Source: Planctomycetota bacterium (GTDB taxonomy: Bacteria; Planctomycetota; B15-G4). From it: 64,000 nt of DNA. The stretch spans positions 496,001 through 560,000 of the forward strand of contig JAJDEP010000005.1 of NCBI GenBank assembly GCA_029259715.1, written 5' to 3'. Each line of letters begins with the position of its first letter. Positions within the stretch are counted from its first letter, which is position 1. Position numbers and translations under genes: made by a program. The notes beneath the pieces are model-generated. The model was not told the origin of the DNA. It did no database searches and saw only the letters and a list, made by a program, of their open reading frames with translations. Positions 42,757-51,783 of this stretch are shown here, piece by piece.

Positions 42757-45576
42757 TCAATCTCCGGCGCTGGTCGCCTCTCGCAGTGCCTGACGCGCCC
42801 GCTCCTGCAGCGCCTCGAGGTCGACAGGCCCCTTGACTTCGACGTCCCCGGCATCGGGATGACCGAGCAGACTGCCCGCTCCGCCCCCACCGCTCGGCAC
42901 CGGCACCTGGTCGGCACGCATGGCCAACACCAACTGCCACTGGGTGGTCGCCTCCTCGGGCCGCCCGAGTTCGACCAGGCGCTCCGCGAGTTCCATGCGC
43001 AGGTCCGGCCGGTACGGGTCGATTTCCACCGCCTGCCTCAGCAACTCCAGCGCCTCGTCGGTGCGCCCCGCCTTCATCCAGCGGCGCGCGAGCGATCGGC
43101 GCAGATGCAGCGCGCGCTCGTCATGCGCGACGATCAGCTCCGCCACGCGGATCCACTCCTCAGTGTCGTCGTCGGCATCGAGCAGCGACAACATCAGGCG
43201 CAGCGGACTGCCGGGCGCGATGTCTCCGGGAAACAGAGCGTGCGCAGCCCACAGGGCCTCCAGCGCTTCGGCGTGCTCACCCCGTTCCAGGTGCAGGCTG
43301 GCGATGAGCACCAACCCGTCGGCGTCGAGCTGCTCGGCATCCTCACGCCACACATCCAGCCGTTCGCGGGCTCGCACGCGCCGCCCTTCGGTCAGGTCGC
43401 GCTCGGCCAGCAGACGCTGGATCTCGGGGGTCTCGCCATGGCGGTCGAGGTAGCGCTTGAGCACGGCGTCGCGATCAGCCGTCCGGCCCAGATCGTGATA
43501 GGCGGCCGCGAGCGGCATCAAGGCCTCCTGATCGCCCTGCTTGAGCCGCTGGCGCAAGGCGTCCTTGCCGGCCGGTGTGAAGCGCGGACGCACCGCCGCA
43601 CGGGCCACGACCACCTCGTCGAGGAAGCTGTGCAGCCGCCGGTCGAGCTCTTCGGGCTCGATACCGAGGGCATGCCGGATGGCGCCGGGTGTCGATCGGT
43701 CGTCGGCATAGGCGGCCACCAGGTTGCGCAGCTTCTCGAAGCCGAAGTCACGCTCAACGACCTCGACGATGAGGCTGCCCTGGTAGTAACCGAGCATCAC
43801 CGTGGAGCCGTCGCGGAAGGCCTCATCGAGCCGCGCCACCGGGAGGATCATCCCGTTCGCGCGGGCATCGAGCACATCGCGGTCGAGCTCCCGCGCCCAG
43901 CTCGGATGGATGCGCTTCTCCTCGACGACGCTGACGCCCTCGGTCAACCACCGCGGCACCTTCTGGCGGCTGAGCTTCAGCGTGACCACATGGGCGAACT
44001 CGTGCACCGCCGTCTGCGCCCAATGGAACTGTCCGCGCATCTCGCTCAGCGGAGACAGCAACGTGAACACATCGCCGAAGCAAGCGCCCAGGGCCATGAA
44101 GCCCGAGAAGCCCACCGTGCGCACCGAGAAGTCAGCGTGCCGATCGAAGACCTCCACCAGCACCTCTTCATCGAGCGCGACACCCCAGCGGGCCGACATC
44201 TCCTCACGGGCGTCCGTGAGCCGTGCGAGCAGCAGCCGTCCGAGCACGTCCTGCTCTCCCGGCGGCAGGCGCAACCGGAATCCGCTCTCGTCCTCGATCT
44301 CCACGGCGTCCTGCAATCGCGCGAGCACCTTCAACATGTTCTCGCGCCACGGGTACTCGAAGGGACTGCGGCGCCGGTGCTCCTCGAGCGCGGCGCGGGC
44401 TTCCTGCTCGCGTCCCAGATTGGCGAGGCTCTGCGCCAGCACCGGCAACGGACTCTCGTCACCGGGCTCACGAGCCAGCGCCCGCTCCAGCGGCGCGATC
44501 GACTCGGCGAACCGGTAGTGCTGCTGCAAGACCTGACCGAGCAGCGCATCGAGGGCCGCGCTCTCGGGATGGTGTTGCTCGTAGAGGGCGCGCGCCGTCC
44601 CGGCCTCGGCCTTGCGACCCGCCACCGTCAACGCAGTCGCATGCAATGCCAGGCCACCGCGATGCCGCGGGTCACCCTGCAACACCATCTCCGCGTCGGC
44701 CAGGGCCTGGCGCACCTGACGCGTCATCAGGGCCATACGGCCGCGCTGGAACAGGGCCTCGGGATGGGTCGGGTCGCGGTCGAGCGCGCGCCGCAGGGCC
44801 TCGCGGGCCTTGCCGGCGGCCATGCCGTACTCGTAGACCAGCGCCTTCACCACCAGCGCCTCGGGATGGCTCGCGTCGACGTCGAGGACTTCATTCAGCA
44901 CCTTCAGCGCCGGGTCCACCCCTCCGCCTCCGCTCTGGCGCGTCGCGGCGTACACACGCGCCAACTCGACCAGGGCCTCCGGCTGGCGCAAGCGGTAGCC
45001 CGGACCCTGGCGCCCGTTCAATTCGGCGTCCGCATAGACGAGGGCCTGGTTGGCCAGCTCGAATCGTCGCTGAAAGTGCAGCAGGCGTCCCAGGTCGATC
45101 AGGCCCTCGCCGTCGAGACCGCGGTCGTCCGTCTCCTCGGTGAGCTGCTTGGCGCGGGCCAGCGCCTCCGTGCGCCGCCCCAGGGCATCGAGGGCGGTGA
45201 CCTGCAGGACACCCGCCGCCAAGGGCGCCAACTCGGCTCCGCCCGCGACCTCGAGGGCCTCCTCGTAGCGGCCCCGGCGCAACAGCACCCGCGTCCACAG
45301 CTCGGGTGCGATGCCCTTGTCGCCCGCGAGGTGCGCCTCCACGGCGTCGAGGTCGCCCCGGCCCCATGCCACCTCGGCCGCCAGGCGGAGCGCGGTGGTC
45401 GAATCCGGGAAGTCCTTGAGGTATTCGGCCAGGTCACGCCGGGCGGAGTGACTGCCGCCTCGCACGAAGACCTGGCGCACCTCCTCCAGGAAGGCGCGGT
45501 CTTCGTCGGTCTCCTGCGCGCCCACCGAGGTGGCCGTCAGCGCGACGGCAAGCAAGATGGCCGCGACCCTCAGCAC
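42757..45576 (-). CDS. Secreted TPR protein with gluzincin (peptidase MA-like) domain
   Basis: A 939-residue exported protein. The signal peptide (LRVAAILLAVALTATSVGA, cut before Gln21) is followed by TPR repeats (about 25-410), a metallopeptidase domain with HEFAH (His525, His529) and the third ligand in WLTEGVSVVEE (Glu546), then more TPR repeats (about 690-900). This is the peptidase-MA-like arrangement, a zinc protease of unknown target. GTG 45576 is chosen because it starts the signal peptide; GTG 45582 is possible. It overlaps the aminotransferase gene by 7 bases. Confidence 0.85.
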   Translation of the reverse strand: MLRVAAILLAVALTATSVGAQETDEDRAFLEEVRQVFVRGGSHSARRDLAEYLKDFPDSTTALRLAAEVAWGRGDLDAVEAHLAGDKGIAPELWTRVLLRRGRYEEALEVAGGAELAPLAAGVLQVTALDALGRRTEALARAKQLTEETDDRGLDGEGLIDLGRLLHFQRRFELANQALVYADAELNGRQGPGYRLRQPEALVELARVYAATRQSGGGGVDPALKVLNEVLDVDASHPEALVVKALVYEYGMAAGKAREALRRALDRDPTHPEALFQRGRMALMTRQVRQALADAEMVLQGDPRHRGGLALHATALTVAGRKAEAGTARALYEQHHPESAALDALLGQVLQQHYRFAESIAPLERALAREPGDESPLPVLAQSLANLGREQEARAALEEHRRRSPFEYPWRENMLKVLARLQDAVEIEDESGFRLRLPPGEQDVLGRLLLARLTDAREEMSARWGVALDEEVLVEVFDRHADFSVRTVGFSGFMALGACFGDVFTLLSPLSEMRGQFHWAQTAVHEFAHVVTLKLSRQKVPRWLTEGVSVVEEKRIHPSWARELDRDVLDARANGMILPVARLDEAFRDGSTVMLGYYQGSLIVEVVERDFGFEKLRNLVAAYADDRSTPGAIRHALGIEPEELDRRLHSFLDEVVVARAAVRPRFTPAGKDALRQRLKQGDQEALMPLAAAYHDLGRTADRDAVLKRYLDRHGETPEIQRLLAERDLTEGRRVRARERLDVWREDAEQLDADGLVLIASLHLERGEHAEALEALWAAHALFPGDIAPGSPLRLMLSLLDADDDTEEWIRVAELIVAHDERALHLRRSLARRWMKAGRTDEALELLRQAVEIDPYRPDLRMELAERLVELGRPEEATTQWQLVLAMRADQVPVPSGGGGAGSLLGHPDAGDVEVKGPVDLEALQERARQALREATSAGD

Positions 45577-46751
45577 GACCACGCCCCCAGTCGTTCGGCG
45601 GCCTGGCGGCAACGCTCGAGCGACGGCACGAGGGCGAAACGCACATGGCCGTCGCCCGGGAGTCCGTCGTCGCTCAGCACCGTCGCCGGATCCGACAGCC
45701 ACTCGCCGGGCATGACCGCCAGCGTGGGCTCCTCGGAGAGCAGGCGGCGCGCGAATTCGACGCCGGTCATCGACCGCGGTGTGCGGACCCACAGGTAGAA
45801 GCCCGCGTCCGGCATGTCGACCCGGCAACCGAGCGCCCGCAGCGGCGCCAGCATGGTCTCGGCCCGGCGCGCGTAGCGCTTCCGGGCGGCCGCCGGCTCG
45901 GACTCGTCGGCCAACGCCGCCATCGCGGCGTCCTCGATGAAGCGCGGCGTTCCCGAATCGATGTTGGTCTTGATCGTCCGCAACGCGGCGATGCCGCGTT
46001 CGTCGCCGGCCACGAAGCCCACCCGGTACCCCGTCATGCCGGAGCGCTTGCTGAGCGACTGGAACACGAGCACGTCCTCGAGCCCGGTCTGCAAGGCGCT
46101 GTCACAGGGGCTGTCCATCCACAGTTCACTGTAGGCCTCGTCCGAGCAGAGCACCGCGCCCCGGTCCCGCACCTGGTCGCGCAGGCGCGTCAGCGCTGCC
46201 AGACCCGCACTACGGCCGGTCGGCACGTGGGGTTGGGTGATCCATACCAACGCGAGGGACTCCGAGACCTCGGCGGGCAGCTGATCGAGGTCCGGCAGCC
46301 CGGGCCCATCGGCCGTCACCGGGTAGAACTCGACCCGCGCGTCGACCATGCGGGCGCCGCGCGCGTAGGGCGGATAGCCCGGGCTCGGCGCCAGCACGAC
46401 ATCGCCGGGATCGGTCAACGCCCACGGGAGATGGAAGATCGCCTCCTTGCTGCCCTGGCTGATGGTGACTTGGGTCTCCGGGTCAGGCCGCACGCCATGC
46501 CGACGCTCCAGCCAATCGGCGACGGCGACCCGGAATTCCCGACTCCCGACGTAGGACGGATAGCCCGTCGTCCGGTGACGTTCCAGCCCGTCCCGGGCGG
46601 CCTGCACCACCAGCTCCGGCACCGGGTCGGTGGGGTCGCCCACGCCGAAGTCGATCACGTCCGCCCCCTCGCCGAGCCGGCGATCGCGCAGCGCGTCGAG
46701 CTCGGCAAAGGCGTAGCCCGCCAGTCCGGCAAGTCGCTCCGACGTCTTCAT
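45570..46751 (-). CDS. Class I/II PLP-dependent aminotransferase (DapC/LL-DAP-AT-like)
   Basis: A 393-residue fold-type I aminotransferase. It has IDFGVGDPTDPVP, SDEAYSELW (Asp204, Tyr207), SLSKRSGMTGYRVGF (PLP Lys235) and a C-terminal Arg in GHVRFALVPS. The style is that of succinyl-DAP or LL-DAP aminotransferases, but the substrate is not certain. The usual Asn of the NPTG motif, which contacts PLP, is replaced: the sequence is QPHVPTG (Val176). ATG 46751 overlaps the moaE stop (ATGA). Confidence 0.85.
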   Translation of the reverse strand: MKTSERLAGLAGYAFAELDALRDRRLGEGADVIDFGVGDPTDPVPELVVQAARDGLERHRTTGYPSYVGSREFRVAVADWLERRHGVRPDPETQVTISQGSKEAIFHLPWALTDPGDVVLAPSPGYPPYARGARMVDARVEFYPVTADGPGLPDLDQLPAEVSESLALVWITQPHVPTGRSAGLAALTRLRDQVRDRGAVLCSDEAYSELWMDSPCDSALQTGLEDVLVFQSLSKRSGMTGYRVGFVAGDERGIAALRTIKTNIDSGTPRFIEDAAMAALADESEPAAARKRYARRAETMLAPLRALGCRVDMPDAGFYLWVRTPRSMTGVEFARRLLSEEPTLAVMPGEWLSDPATVLSDDGLPGDGHVRFALVPSLERCRQAAERLGAWSC

Positions 46752-47173
46752 GGGCGGTCCGAGATCCACTCGCTGCCGTCGGCGAAGAACTCCTTCTTCC
46801 AGATCGGGACCCGTTCCTTCAGCGTGTCGATCAGCCACCGGCAGGCCGCGAAGGCCGCGGGACGGTGCCCGGACGAGACCGCAATGGCCACCGCGACGGC
46901 GCCGAGCGGCAGCCGTCCGGTCCGGTGCACGATGGCCACGCGGACCGCGCCCAGCGTGCGGGAGGCTTCCTCGGCCAGCGCTTCCATCTCGCTCAGCGCC
47001 ATCGGGCCGTAGGCGTCGTAGTCGAGCTGGGTCACTTCGCGCTCTCCCGTGTGATCGCGGACCCGGCCGACGAAGAGCACGGCGGCGCCTTCGGCCTCGC
47101 CCTCCACGGCATCGAGCACCGCCGTCAGGTCGATGGTTTCGTGCGTCAACTGAACCGTGTGTGCGGTGGCCAC
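46748..47173 (-). CDS. moaE: Molybdopterin synthase catalytic subunit
   Basis: A 141-residue MoaE with FVGRVRDHTGEREVTQLDYD, VAIVHRTGRLPLGAVAVAI and the active-site LKERVPIWKKEFFADGSEW. It transfers sulfur from the MoaD C-terminal thiocarboxylate to cPMP. GTG 47173 lies 4 bases after the moaD stop. Confidence 0.93.
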   Translation of the reverse strand: MATAHTVQLTHETIDLTAVLDAVEGEAEGAAVLFVGRVRDHTGEREVTQLDYDAYGPMALSEMEALAEEASRTLGAVRVAIVHRTGRLPLGAVAVAIAVSSGHRPAAFAACRWLIDTLKERVPIWKKEFFADGSEWISDRP

Positions 47174-47177
47174 GAGC

Positions 47178-47414
47178 TCACCCTCCGGACACGGGCGGGA
47201 TCAGGGCCACTTCGTCACCGGGCGCCACCGCATCGGTGGCTCCGGCGTAGCCTTGATTCACTGCGACGCGAAAGCGCCGGGAGGCCAGCAAGGGGTGCGC
47301 CTCGCGCAGCCAGTGCTCCAACTCGGCCACGGTTGAGGGCACCTGGGCTGCCGGGATATCGATCTCCCGGCAGCCCAGGGCCTCCGCCAAACCGGCGAAA
47401 AGCAGGACGCGCAT
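47178..47414 (-). CDS. moaD: Molybdopterin synthase sulfur-carrier subunit
   Basis: A 78-residue ubiquitin-like protein ending in the diagnostic Gly-Gly (IPPVSGG). It carries sulfur as a C-terminal thiocarboxylate to MoaE. It starts at ATG 47414, and its partner moaE follows directly. Confidence 0.9.
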   Translation of the reverse strand: MRVLLFAGLAEALGCREIDIPAAQVPSTVAELEHWLREAHPLLASRRFRVAVNQGYAGATDAVAPGDEVALIPPVSGG

Positions 47415-47447
47415 GATGCGAGCACTCCGCAGCGAACGACGCGACGG

Positions 47448-47924
47448 CTAGAAGGGGACCTCGTCGAAGCCCCCGTCACCGTCTCCGCCTCCGACAGCGT
47501 GGCCATCACCGCCCTGGCCTGCGCCACTCTGGCCTTCGTTGGACCGGCCGCCGGAGGATCCGCCGCCCGAGCCCGACTGCCCGCCTCCACGCCCGCCGAT
47601 GAACTCGAAGTTCTCGGCCGTGACGCTGACCTTGTTGCGCTTGTTGCCTTCCTTGTCTTCCCACTGTCGATAGGTCAACCGGCCTTCGACGAAGATCGGG
47701 TCGCCCTTCTTCAGGTACTGCGCCACAACCTCCCCGCGACGTCCCCAGAAATCGACGTCGATGAAGGTCACCTCTTCGCGCTTCTCGCCGCCCGGACCGC
47801 CCACCGTGTAGGTGCGGTTGGAGGCGATGCCGAAGGCCGTGACGGTCTGCCCGCTGGGGGTCGACCGGACTTCGGGATCGCGGGTGAGGTTGCCCATGAG
47901 CATGACCTTGTTGAAGCTCGCCAT
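47448..47924 (-). CDS. ssb: Single-stranded DNA-binding protein
   Basis: A 158-residue SSB with an OB fold (FNKVMLMGNLTRDPEVRSTP, then FWGRRGEVVAQYLKKGD and FVEGRLTYRQWEDKEGNKR), a Gly/Ser-rich linker and the acidic tip FDEVPF that binds partner proteins. ATG 47924 is preceded by AAAGGACG. It is the first gene of the run ssb-moaD-moaE-aminotransferase-peptidase. Confidence 0.95.
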   Translation of the reverse strand: MASFNKVMLMGNLTRDPEVRSTPSGQTVTAFGIASNRTYTVGGPGGEKREEVTFIDVDFWGRRGEVVAQYLKKGDPIFVEGRLTYRQWEDKEGNKRNKVSVTAENFEFIGGRGGGQSGSGGGSSGGRSNEGQSGAGQGGDGHAVGGGDGDGGFDEVPF

Positions 47925-48241
47925 GGTTCTTTTCGTCCTTTCGTTTGCACGTCCCTGTCGGAAGGGACCGGTCGGTTGGACTCGTGGCCCTCGTTGCACC
48001 CGATGGATCCATCGGGGCAGGACGTGCGAGTGCGTGATGAGTAGAAAACTGCCTGTTCGTACCGCCCACCGAGACTCCGAGCCGACACCGGCCTCCGAGC
48101 CGCGGTCGGGACATCGTACGATCCCGCCGAACCGGGTCTGACCAATGTCTGGAAAATCCCGCGCCGGCCGTTAGGTTGACGGCGTCGCTGCAAGCCGGTT
48201 ACGCACCTCCCGCCGCATGGCCCCCTGAGCCCCGCGCTGAC
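47925..48241. other. 317-base divergent intergenic region between ssb and pilZ gene
   Basis: No gene is visible. The region holds the hairpin GTCCCT/AGGGAC (47951-47968), an 18-bp perfect palindrome (47999-48016), a 10-bp palindrome ATCGTACGAT (48113-48122) and TTGACG (48176-48181) on the plus strand without a convincing -10. It must contain promoters for both genes. Confidence 0.6.
47999..48016. promoter_or_regulatory. 18-bp perfect palindrome upstream of ssb
   Basis: CCCGATGGATCCATCGGG is fully self-complementary and lies 75 bases upstream of the ssb start. Palindromes of this length are typical operators for dimeric repressors. It does not look like a LexA box. The bound factor is unknown. 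Confidence 0.45.
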
Positions 48242-48574
48242 ATGACCCAACCGAATAGTCCGAAGGAACGGCGCCTCCACACACGCTTCTCCGTCGAGGG
48301 CGAGATCGCCCTGGGCCGTGAGGGCACGGCGAGCCTGCGCGACCTGAGCATGTCGGGGCTGTCCTGCCTGTCTCCCGTCGCCTTTGACGAGATGGCCGTG
48401 CTCGAGGTCACCATGACCCTGTCCGAGGGGCAGACCCTCAAGGTCGGGGGCGCGGTGGTCCGCTGCCAGCAGGCCCCTCAGGACGGCTTCATCGTGGCCA
48501 TCTTCTTCACCCACATGGACGAGGCCAACACGGCCACGCTCAAGGCGTTCATCGACGCCCAGCAGGGCGGCTGA
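48242..48574 (+). CDS. Single-domain PilZ protein
   Basis: A 110-residue PilZ domain with both c-di-GMP contacts: RRLHTRF (RxxxR type) and DLSMSGL (D/NxSxxG). It would act as a c-di-GMP receptor, a signal that often controls exopolysaccharide output. I start at ATG 48242; the upstream 22 residues in frame have no domain support. It stands alone on the plus strand and is convergent with prmC. Confidence 0.87.
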   Translation: MTQPNSPKERRLHTRFSVEGEIALGREGTASLRDLSMSGLSCLSPVAFDEMAVLEVTMTLSEGQTLKVGGAVVRCQQAPQDGFIVAIFFTHMDEANTATLKAFIDAQQGG

Positions 48575-48581
48575 CCCCGCG

Positions 48582-48596
48582 CGGGCCTCAGGCCCG
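48582..48596. terminator. Hairpin in the pilZ/prmC convergent gap
   Basis: CGGGCC-TCA-GGCCCG is a perfect 6-bp stem with a 3-base loop, placed across the 13-base gap and the prmC stop. No T-run follows. A shared convergent terminator is likely. Confidence 0.4.
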
Positions 48597-49445
48597 TCGC
48601 GCGGACACCACCCGGGGGATGCCCGCCAGGTCGGAGCGGCACGCCACCGATTCCAGGCCCTGTGACCGGCACGTCGCCATGACCTCGTCGGCCTGCCCCT
48701 GCCCGACCTCGGCGATCAACCAACCGCCGGGCACCAGCACCACGCGAGCCTCGCTCACCAGGGCGGCAAACACGGCCCGGTAGCCTCCCTCGCCCGCGTA
48801 GAGCGCCATGGCCGGCTCGTGGGCGCCCACGTCCTCGGGGAGAGCCGCGTGCTCGCTGCGGTCCACGTAGGGCGGATTGGCCACGATCACCGCGACGCTC
48901 GCGGGACGCAGGCAGGCGAGGCCGTCGCCTTGCACGAGCAACAGCCCTTGACCGGTCCCCAGGCGATCGGCGTTGGCCCGGGCCACTTCCAGCGCGTCCG
49001 CCGAGAGATCGGTGGCCACCACCGGACGACGTCCGCAGCACGACAGGGCCAGGTTCCCGCTGCCGGTCCCCCGGTCGACAACGGGCCCGGGCGGCACCGC
49101 CCCTTCGGCGAGCAGTTGCTCGAAGCGCTCGACGAGCAGTTCGGTCTCCGGTCGCGGCACGAGCACGCGCTCGTCGACCTGCAGCACGAAGTCCCGGAAG
49201 GCCCGCTGTCCCACGAGGTAGGCCACCGGTCGGGCCGTGGCGACCCGTTCCTCGACCAGACCGCGCAGACGCTCGGCGGTCGCCGCCTCCACGCGGTCGC
49301 GGATCAGCAGCTGCGCCCGATCGACACCGGCGACGTGCGCCAGCAGCACCTCCGCCTCCAGCCGGGCGGCCGGGGCGTCACCCGCGCGGGCCTCGAGCCG
49401 CGCAGCGCTCTCGCGCAGCAACGACTCGATGGGCTCCTCGGTCAA
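48588..49445 (-). CDS. prmC: Release-factor glutamine N5-methyltransferase
   Basis: A 285-residue SAM-dependent enzyme with an N-terminal helical domain, VDRGTGSGNLALSC (SAM loop) and NPPYVDRSEHAALPEDVGAH (NPPY motif). It methylates the GGQ glutamine of release factors. The start appears to be TTG 49445, which overlaps the upstream stop as TTGA; no ATG or GTG gives a complete N-terminal domain. prfA is two genes upstream. Confidence 0.92.
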   Translation of the reverse strand: MTEEPIESLLRESAARLEARAGDAPAARLEAEVLLAHVAGVDRAQLLIRDRVEAATAERLRGLVEERVATARPVAYLVGQRAFRDFVLQVDERVLVPRPETELLVERFEQLLAEGAVPPGPVVDRGTGSGNLALSCCGRRPVVATDLSADALEVARANADRLGTGQGLLLVQGDGLACLRPASVAVIVANPPYVDRSEHAALPEDVGAHEPAMALYAGEGGYRAVFAALVSEARVVLVPGGWLIAEVGQGQADEVMATCRSQGLESVACRSDLAGIPRVVSARRA

Positions 49446-50593
49446 CGGCGACGGCCGCGTCGTCCCCGACCCGCGGCCGACTTCTTCTTGCCGGTGTCGG
49501 CCGCTGCGTCGTCGCCGCCGCCCTTGTCCTTCCTCTTGGCGGCCTTCTCCGGCTTGCCCTTCTTCTCGGCCTTCGCCTGCTTGTCGGGCTTGGCCTGCTT
49601 CTCAGACTTGGCCGGCTTCTCCTTCTTCTTGGCCTTGCCCTTCGACGCGCCCCCCTTGCCACCGCGACCGCCCTTGTCGTCCTTTTTGCCGACGATGCGG
49701 ATGATGGTCAGCAGCAGCTGGAGCGAGACCACCGTCGAGCCCACCAGCGTCAGGAACACGCCCGAGCCCATGGAGAAGAAGGTCTCATTGAGCTGGTCCA
49801 TGAAGCCCAGCGATGCGTCGGCGCTGCCCCATTCCTCCAGCAGGCGCGCCCACGCGATCTCGGCCGGGAGCAGCATCAGGAACACGGGCAGGATCTTCTG
49901 CTTGCGGGAGTAGATGCCCGTGCAGGCGGCCCACACCAGCCAGAGCGCGAGCGCCAAGCTCACCGCGCCCATGGGCAGCGAGAACCCGGGGACCGTGCCT
50001 TCGAGCTCACCGACCCCCGCCTTCCACGGCAACAGGCAACCGACGACCACCAGCACGCCGCACGCGAAGAAACGATAGAGCTCCTTGAGCGCGTTGCCGG
50101 CGAAGAACACCGCCGAGAACGACGGCGGCGGAGGCGCGGCGGCGTACTGCCAGACCCACTGCCCCTCGACTTGTCCTGCGGCACCGGCGTCTGCAGCAAC
50201 GGTCGCAGGCGCGCCACCTGTCGAGGCCGCAGAGCCCGACGACGACTCGCCGGAACCCAGCACGCCCGCAGCGGCGACGGCGGCACCGACCGCGAGGGCA
50301 CCGTCACCGGCGACGTCGGTCAACGCTTCGGAGGCGCTGTCGAGCGCGCCCTCGGTGGCCGCCCTGCTCGCCTCGGCGTCGCCCGTGTCGGTCTCGAGAT
50401 CGAGGTCGAGCTCAACCGGCTCGCCGGAGCCTCCCTCATCCTCGGGAGGACCGCCTTCACCCGACGCGAGATTCGTCGCGTCCGGCGCCGGCTCGGCCTC
50501 GGTGCCTTCGTCGAGGTCGAGATCCTCGAGATCCAGGTCGAGATCGAGATCGAATTCGTCGTCCTGCTGCTTACCGTCGCCGGGGTCGTTCAC
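49442..50593 (-). CDS. Membrane protein with acidic N-terminal and basic C-terminal tails
   Basis: A 383-residue protein of unknown family. Residues 1-70 are acidic with alternating Asp-Leu (FDLDLDLDLEDLDLDEG), 71-150 are Ala/Gly/Ser-rich, 165-300 hold about four membrane helices, and 302-383 form a Lys/Gly-rich tail. The membrane core lacks any motif I know. It lies between prfA and prmC, which are usually neighbours, with a 1-base gap to prfA and a TTGA overlap with prmC. The start is GTG 50593. Opposite charges at the two ends suggest self-association or nucleoid or ribosome contact, which is inference. Confidence 0.72.
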   Translation of the reverse strand: MNDPGDGKQQDDEFDLDLDLDLEDLDLDEGTEAEPAPDATNLASGEGGPPEDEGGSGEPVELDLDLETDTGDAEASRAATEGALDSASEALTDVAGDGALAVGAAVAAAGVLGSGESSSGSAASTGGAPATVAADAGAAGQVEGQWVWQYAAAPPPPSFSAVFFAGNALKELYRFFACGVLVVVGCLLPWKAGVGELEGTVPGFSLPMGAVSLALALWLVWAACTGIYSRKQKILPVFLMLLPAEIAWARLLEEWGSADASLGFMDQLNETFFSMGSGVFLTLVGSTVVSLQLLLTIIRIVGKKDDKGGRGGKGGASKGKAKKKEKPAKSEKQAKPDKQAKAEKKGKPEKAAKRKDKGGGDDAAADTGKKKSAAGRGRRGRRR

Positions 50594-50594
50594 G

Positions 50595-51668
50595 TCAGGC
50601 TGCTCCTTCGTCGAACGCCGCGATGCGGGCCTCGAGATCGTGTCGGCGCAGATCGTCCACCACGCCGTCGAGGTTGCCGGTCATCACGGTTTCGAGACTG
50701 TAACTGGTCTTGATCCGGTGGTCAGTCACCCGGTTCTGGGGAAAGTTGTAGGTGCGGATGCGCTCGCTGCGGTCGCCGGTGCCGATCTGGGAGCGTCGGG
50801 TGGCGTCCTCGGCGTTCTTACGCTCGAGCTCCTGGGAGTCCTTCAGGCGTGAGCGCAACATGCGCATGGCCCGCGCCTTGTTCTTGTGCTGGCTCGATTC
50901 GTCCTGACATTGCACCACGATGCCCGAGGGCTCGTGGGTGATGCGGATCGCCGAGGAGGTCTTGTTCACGTTCTGCCCCCCCGGTCCGCTGGACCGGTAG
51001 GTGTCGATGCGCAGGTCGCCCTCGTCGATGTCGACATCGACCTCCTCCGCCTCCGCGAGCACGGCCACCGTCGCCGCCGAGGTATGGATGCGCCCCTGGG
51101 TCTCGGTCTCGGGGACGCGCTGCACCCGGTGCCCGCCCGATTCGAAGCGCAGCAGATCCCACGCCTCGGCGCCCGCGATCCCGAGGATGATCTCCTTGTA
51201 GCCCCCCACTTCCGTGGGGTGACTGGAGAGCAGCTCGGTCTTCAGGCCGCGCCGTTCGGCGAACTTGCCGTAGAGCTTGACCAGGTCGCCGGCGAACAGG
51301 CTGGCCTCGTCGCCCCCCGCGCCCGCTCGGATCTCCATGATCACGTTGCGCCCGCGATCGGGATCGTCGTCCACGACCTCCCGCCGCAGGTCGGCGCCCA
51401 TGCGCTCGAGCTCGGCGGAGATCTCCAGCAGCTCCTCGCGGGCCAGCTCGGCGATCTCGGCATCGCTGTCGCTCGTCATCACCTCGGACTTGCGCCGTGC
51501 GTCCTCGAGCTCTTCCCACCGACGGTAGGCCTCGGACTTGCTGCGCAGAGTTCCCATCTCGCGCAGCAGCGCCTGCATGCGCGCGGGCTGGCTGGCGATC
51601 TGCGGATCGGACACGAGCGTCTCGAGCTCGCGGTACCGGTCAGCTTTCTGCTTGAGGCGTTCGAACAT
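50595..51668 (-). CDS. prfA: Peptide chain release factor 1
   Basis: A 357-residue class I release factor. It has the codon-recognition PxT motif in the form PET (186-188, within [15 protein letters not shown]) and the catalytic GGQ (230-232, within [14 protein letters not shown]). PxT rather than SPF marks RF1, which reads UAA and UAG. ATG 51668. The rpmE-prfA-x-prmC order is a variant of a common cluster. Confidence 0.95.
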   Translation of the reverse strand: MFERLKQKADRYRELETLVSDPQIASQPARMQALLREMGTLRSKSEAYRRWEELEDARRKSEVMTSDSDAEIAELAREELLEISAELERMGADLRREVVDDDPDRGRNVIMEIRAGAGGDEASLFAGDLVKLYGKFAERRGLKTELLSSHPTEVGGYKEIILGIAGAEAWDLLRFESGGHRVQRVPETETQGRIHTSAATVAVLAEAEEVDVDIDEGDLRIDTYRSSGPGGQNVNKTSSAIRITHEPSGIVVQCQDESSQHKNKARAMRMLRSRLKDSQELERKNAEDATRRSQIGTGDRSERIRTYNFPQNRVTDHRIKTSYSLETVMTGNLDGVVDDLRRHDLEARIAAFDEGAA

Positions 51669-51783
51669 GGGTCAGCGCCCGAACGCCGTCACCACTCGCC
51701 GCGCGTCGACCACGCGGGCCGAGCCACGCACGGGCCCGCCCTCTGGGAGCCGTGGAGCCCGCCGAGCAGGGGGCGCCGGCCGG

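Noticed and set aside
42859..45798. A 979-residue plus-strand open frame opposite the metallopeptidase gene
   Set aside because: Same antisense composition; the minus strand has a signal peptide, a zinc motif and TPR repeats.
47999..48016. LexA/SOS box upstream of ssb
   Set aside because: The palindrome does not match CTGT-N8-ACAG or GAAC-N4-GTTC patterns.
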